From: an uncultured Sutterella sp.
Lineage (GTDB): Bacteria > Pseudomonadota > Gammaproteobacteria > Burkholderiales > Burkholderiaceae_F
NCBI GenBank assembly: GCA_905192805.1
Contig: CAJJMF010000171.1
Span: 1-5,215 of the forward strand
DNA length: 5,215 nt
Reading direction: 5' to 3'
A program made the position numbers and the translations under genes. The notes beneath the pieces are model-generated. The model was given only the letters and a program-made list of their open reading frames with translations, searched no databases and was not told the DNA's origin. Shown here piece after piece: positions 5,080 to 5,215 of this stretch; positions within the stretch are counted from its first letter, which is position 1; every line of letters starts with the position of its first letter.

Positions 5080-5215
5080 GAGAGTTCTCCCCTAAAGAGG
5101 CCAACATGGAGCGCGGGTAGAAATGCGTATGCAAGAGTTCATGCATTTCATGGTCTACCGGTTTGGTGTTGAGGTCTTTGTAGACCTGCATAACGGTGGG
5201 GTTGTGGTGTGAACA
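5072..5215 (-). CDS. hydA: [FeFe] hydrogenase, C-terminal end (small-subunit domain), partial
   Basis: Only the last 47 residues lie in the window; the gene continues past the right edge. The segment runs SHHNPTVMQVYKDL, then KPVDHEMHELLHTHFYPRS. This matches the iron-hydrogenase small-subunit motif (NP-x-V...LY...KP...H-x-x-HELLHTH) at the end of single-chain clostridial-type HydA and in the separate HydB of Desulfovibrio. The SHHNP form and the short tail of 11 residues after YPRS lean towards a fused HydA, but a separate small subunit (hydB) cannot be excluded. It ends in a TAA at 5074-5072, overlapping the hydC start by 8 bases. The H-cluster cysteine motifs are outside the window. Confidence 0.85.
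   Translation of the reverse strand, partial: CSHHNPTVMQVYKDLNTKPVDHEMHELLHTHFYPRSMLASLGENSHG

Noticed and set aside
4927..5172. 81-residue + strand frame near the right edge
   Set aside because: It is antisense to hydC and the hydrogenase end, which have clear family matches and ribosome binding sites; the translation shows no recognisable domain.

Overview
The window carries two convergent blocks. On the left, the + strand encodes peptide chain release factor 3 (prfC, 200-1804), a housekeeping translation GTPase. On the right, the - strand carries an [FeFe]-hydrogenase locus. Read in transcription order from the right edge it holds the C-terminal end of the [FeFe] hydrogenase catalytic polypeptide (5215-5072, start outside the window), a four-helix membrane cytochrome b of the FdnI/HydC type (5079-4402), and the maturases hydF (4286-3036) and hydE (3036-1927).

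The organism is probably an anaerobic or facultatively anaerobic proteobacterium. RF3 resembles beta/gamma-proteobacterial RF3 as I remember it, with a slight lean to Betaproteobacteria (an anaerobic Burkholderiales/Sutterellaceae-like host would fit). Hydrogenase plus diheme cytochrome b plus maturases recalls the respiratory [FeFe]-hydrogenase operons of Shewanella and related bacteria. This placement is inference; no rRNA is present.

Layout. 1-199: no convincing gene; it holds a plausible sigma70-type promoter for prfC (extended -10 at 123-131) and a perfect 10-bp hairpin (155-178) in the prfC leader. 200-1804: prfC. 1805-1926: a convergent intergenic region with two near-identical imperfect palindromes bracketing a good-looking promoter that drives no gene, followed by a bidirectional terminator (1885-1912). 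1927-4286: hydF-hydE, overlapping by one base at TAATG, with the hydE ribosome binding site lying inside the last hydF codons. 4287-4401: a gap with a 14-bp hairpin (4321-4353) that looks like a weak terminator or attenuator separating the structural genes from the maturases. 4402-5215: hydC and the hydrogenase end, overlapping by 8 bases.

How the genes work together. HydF is the scaffold and carrier on which the 2Fe subcluster of the H-cluster is delivered to the hydrogenase. HydE is the radical-SAM enzyme that processes the Fe(CO)2(CN)-cysteine synthon made by HydG. HydC would pass electrons between the hydrogenase and the quinone pool. The third maturase, hydG, is not in the window and does not lie between the structural genes and hydFE.

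Most worth a second look: the orphan promoter with twin palindromes at 1813-1875, the hairpin at 4321-4353, and two substitutions in HydF (Gln in place of the His before the CGGC cluster motif, and THVD in place of the NKxD guanine-specificity motif). I found no wholly new system here.
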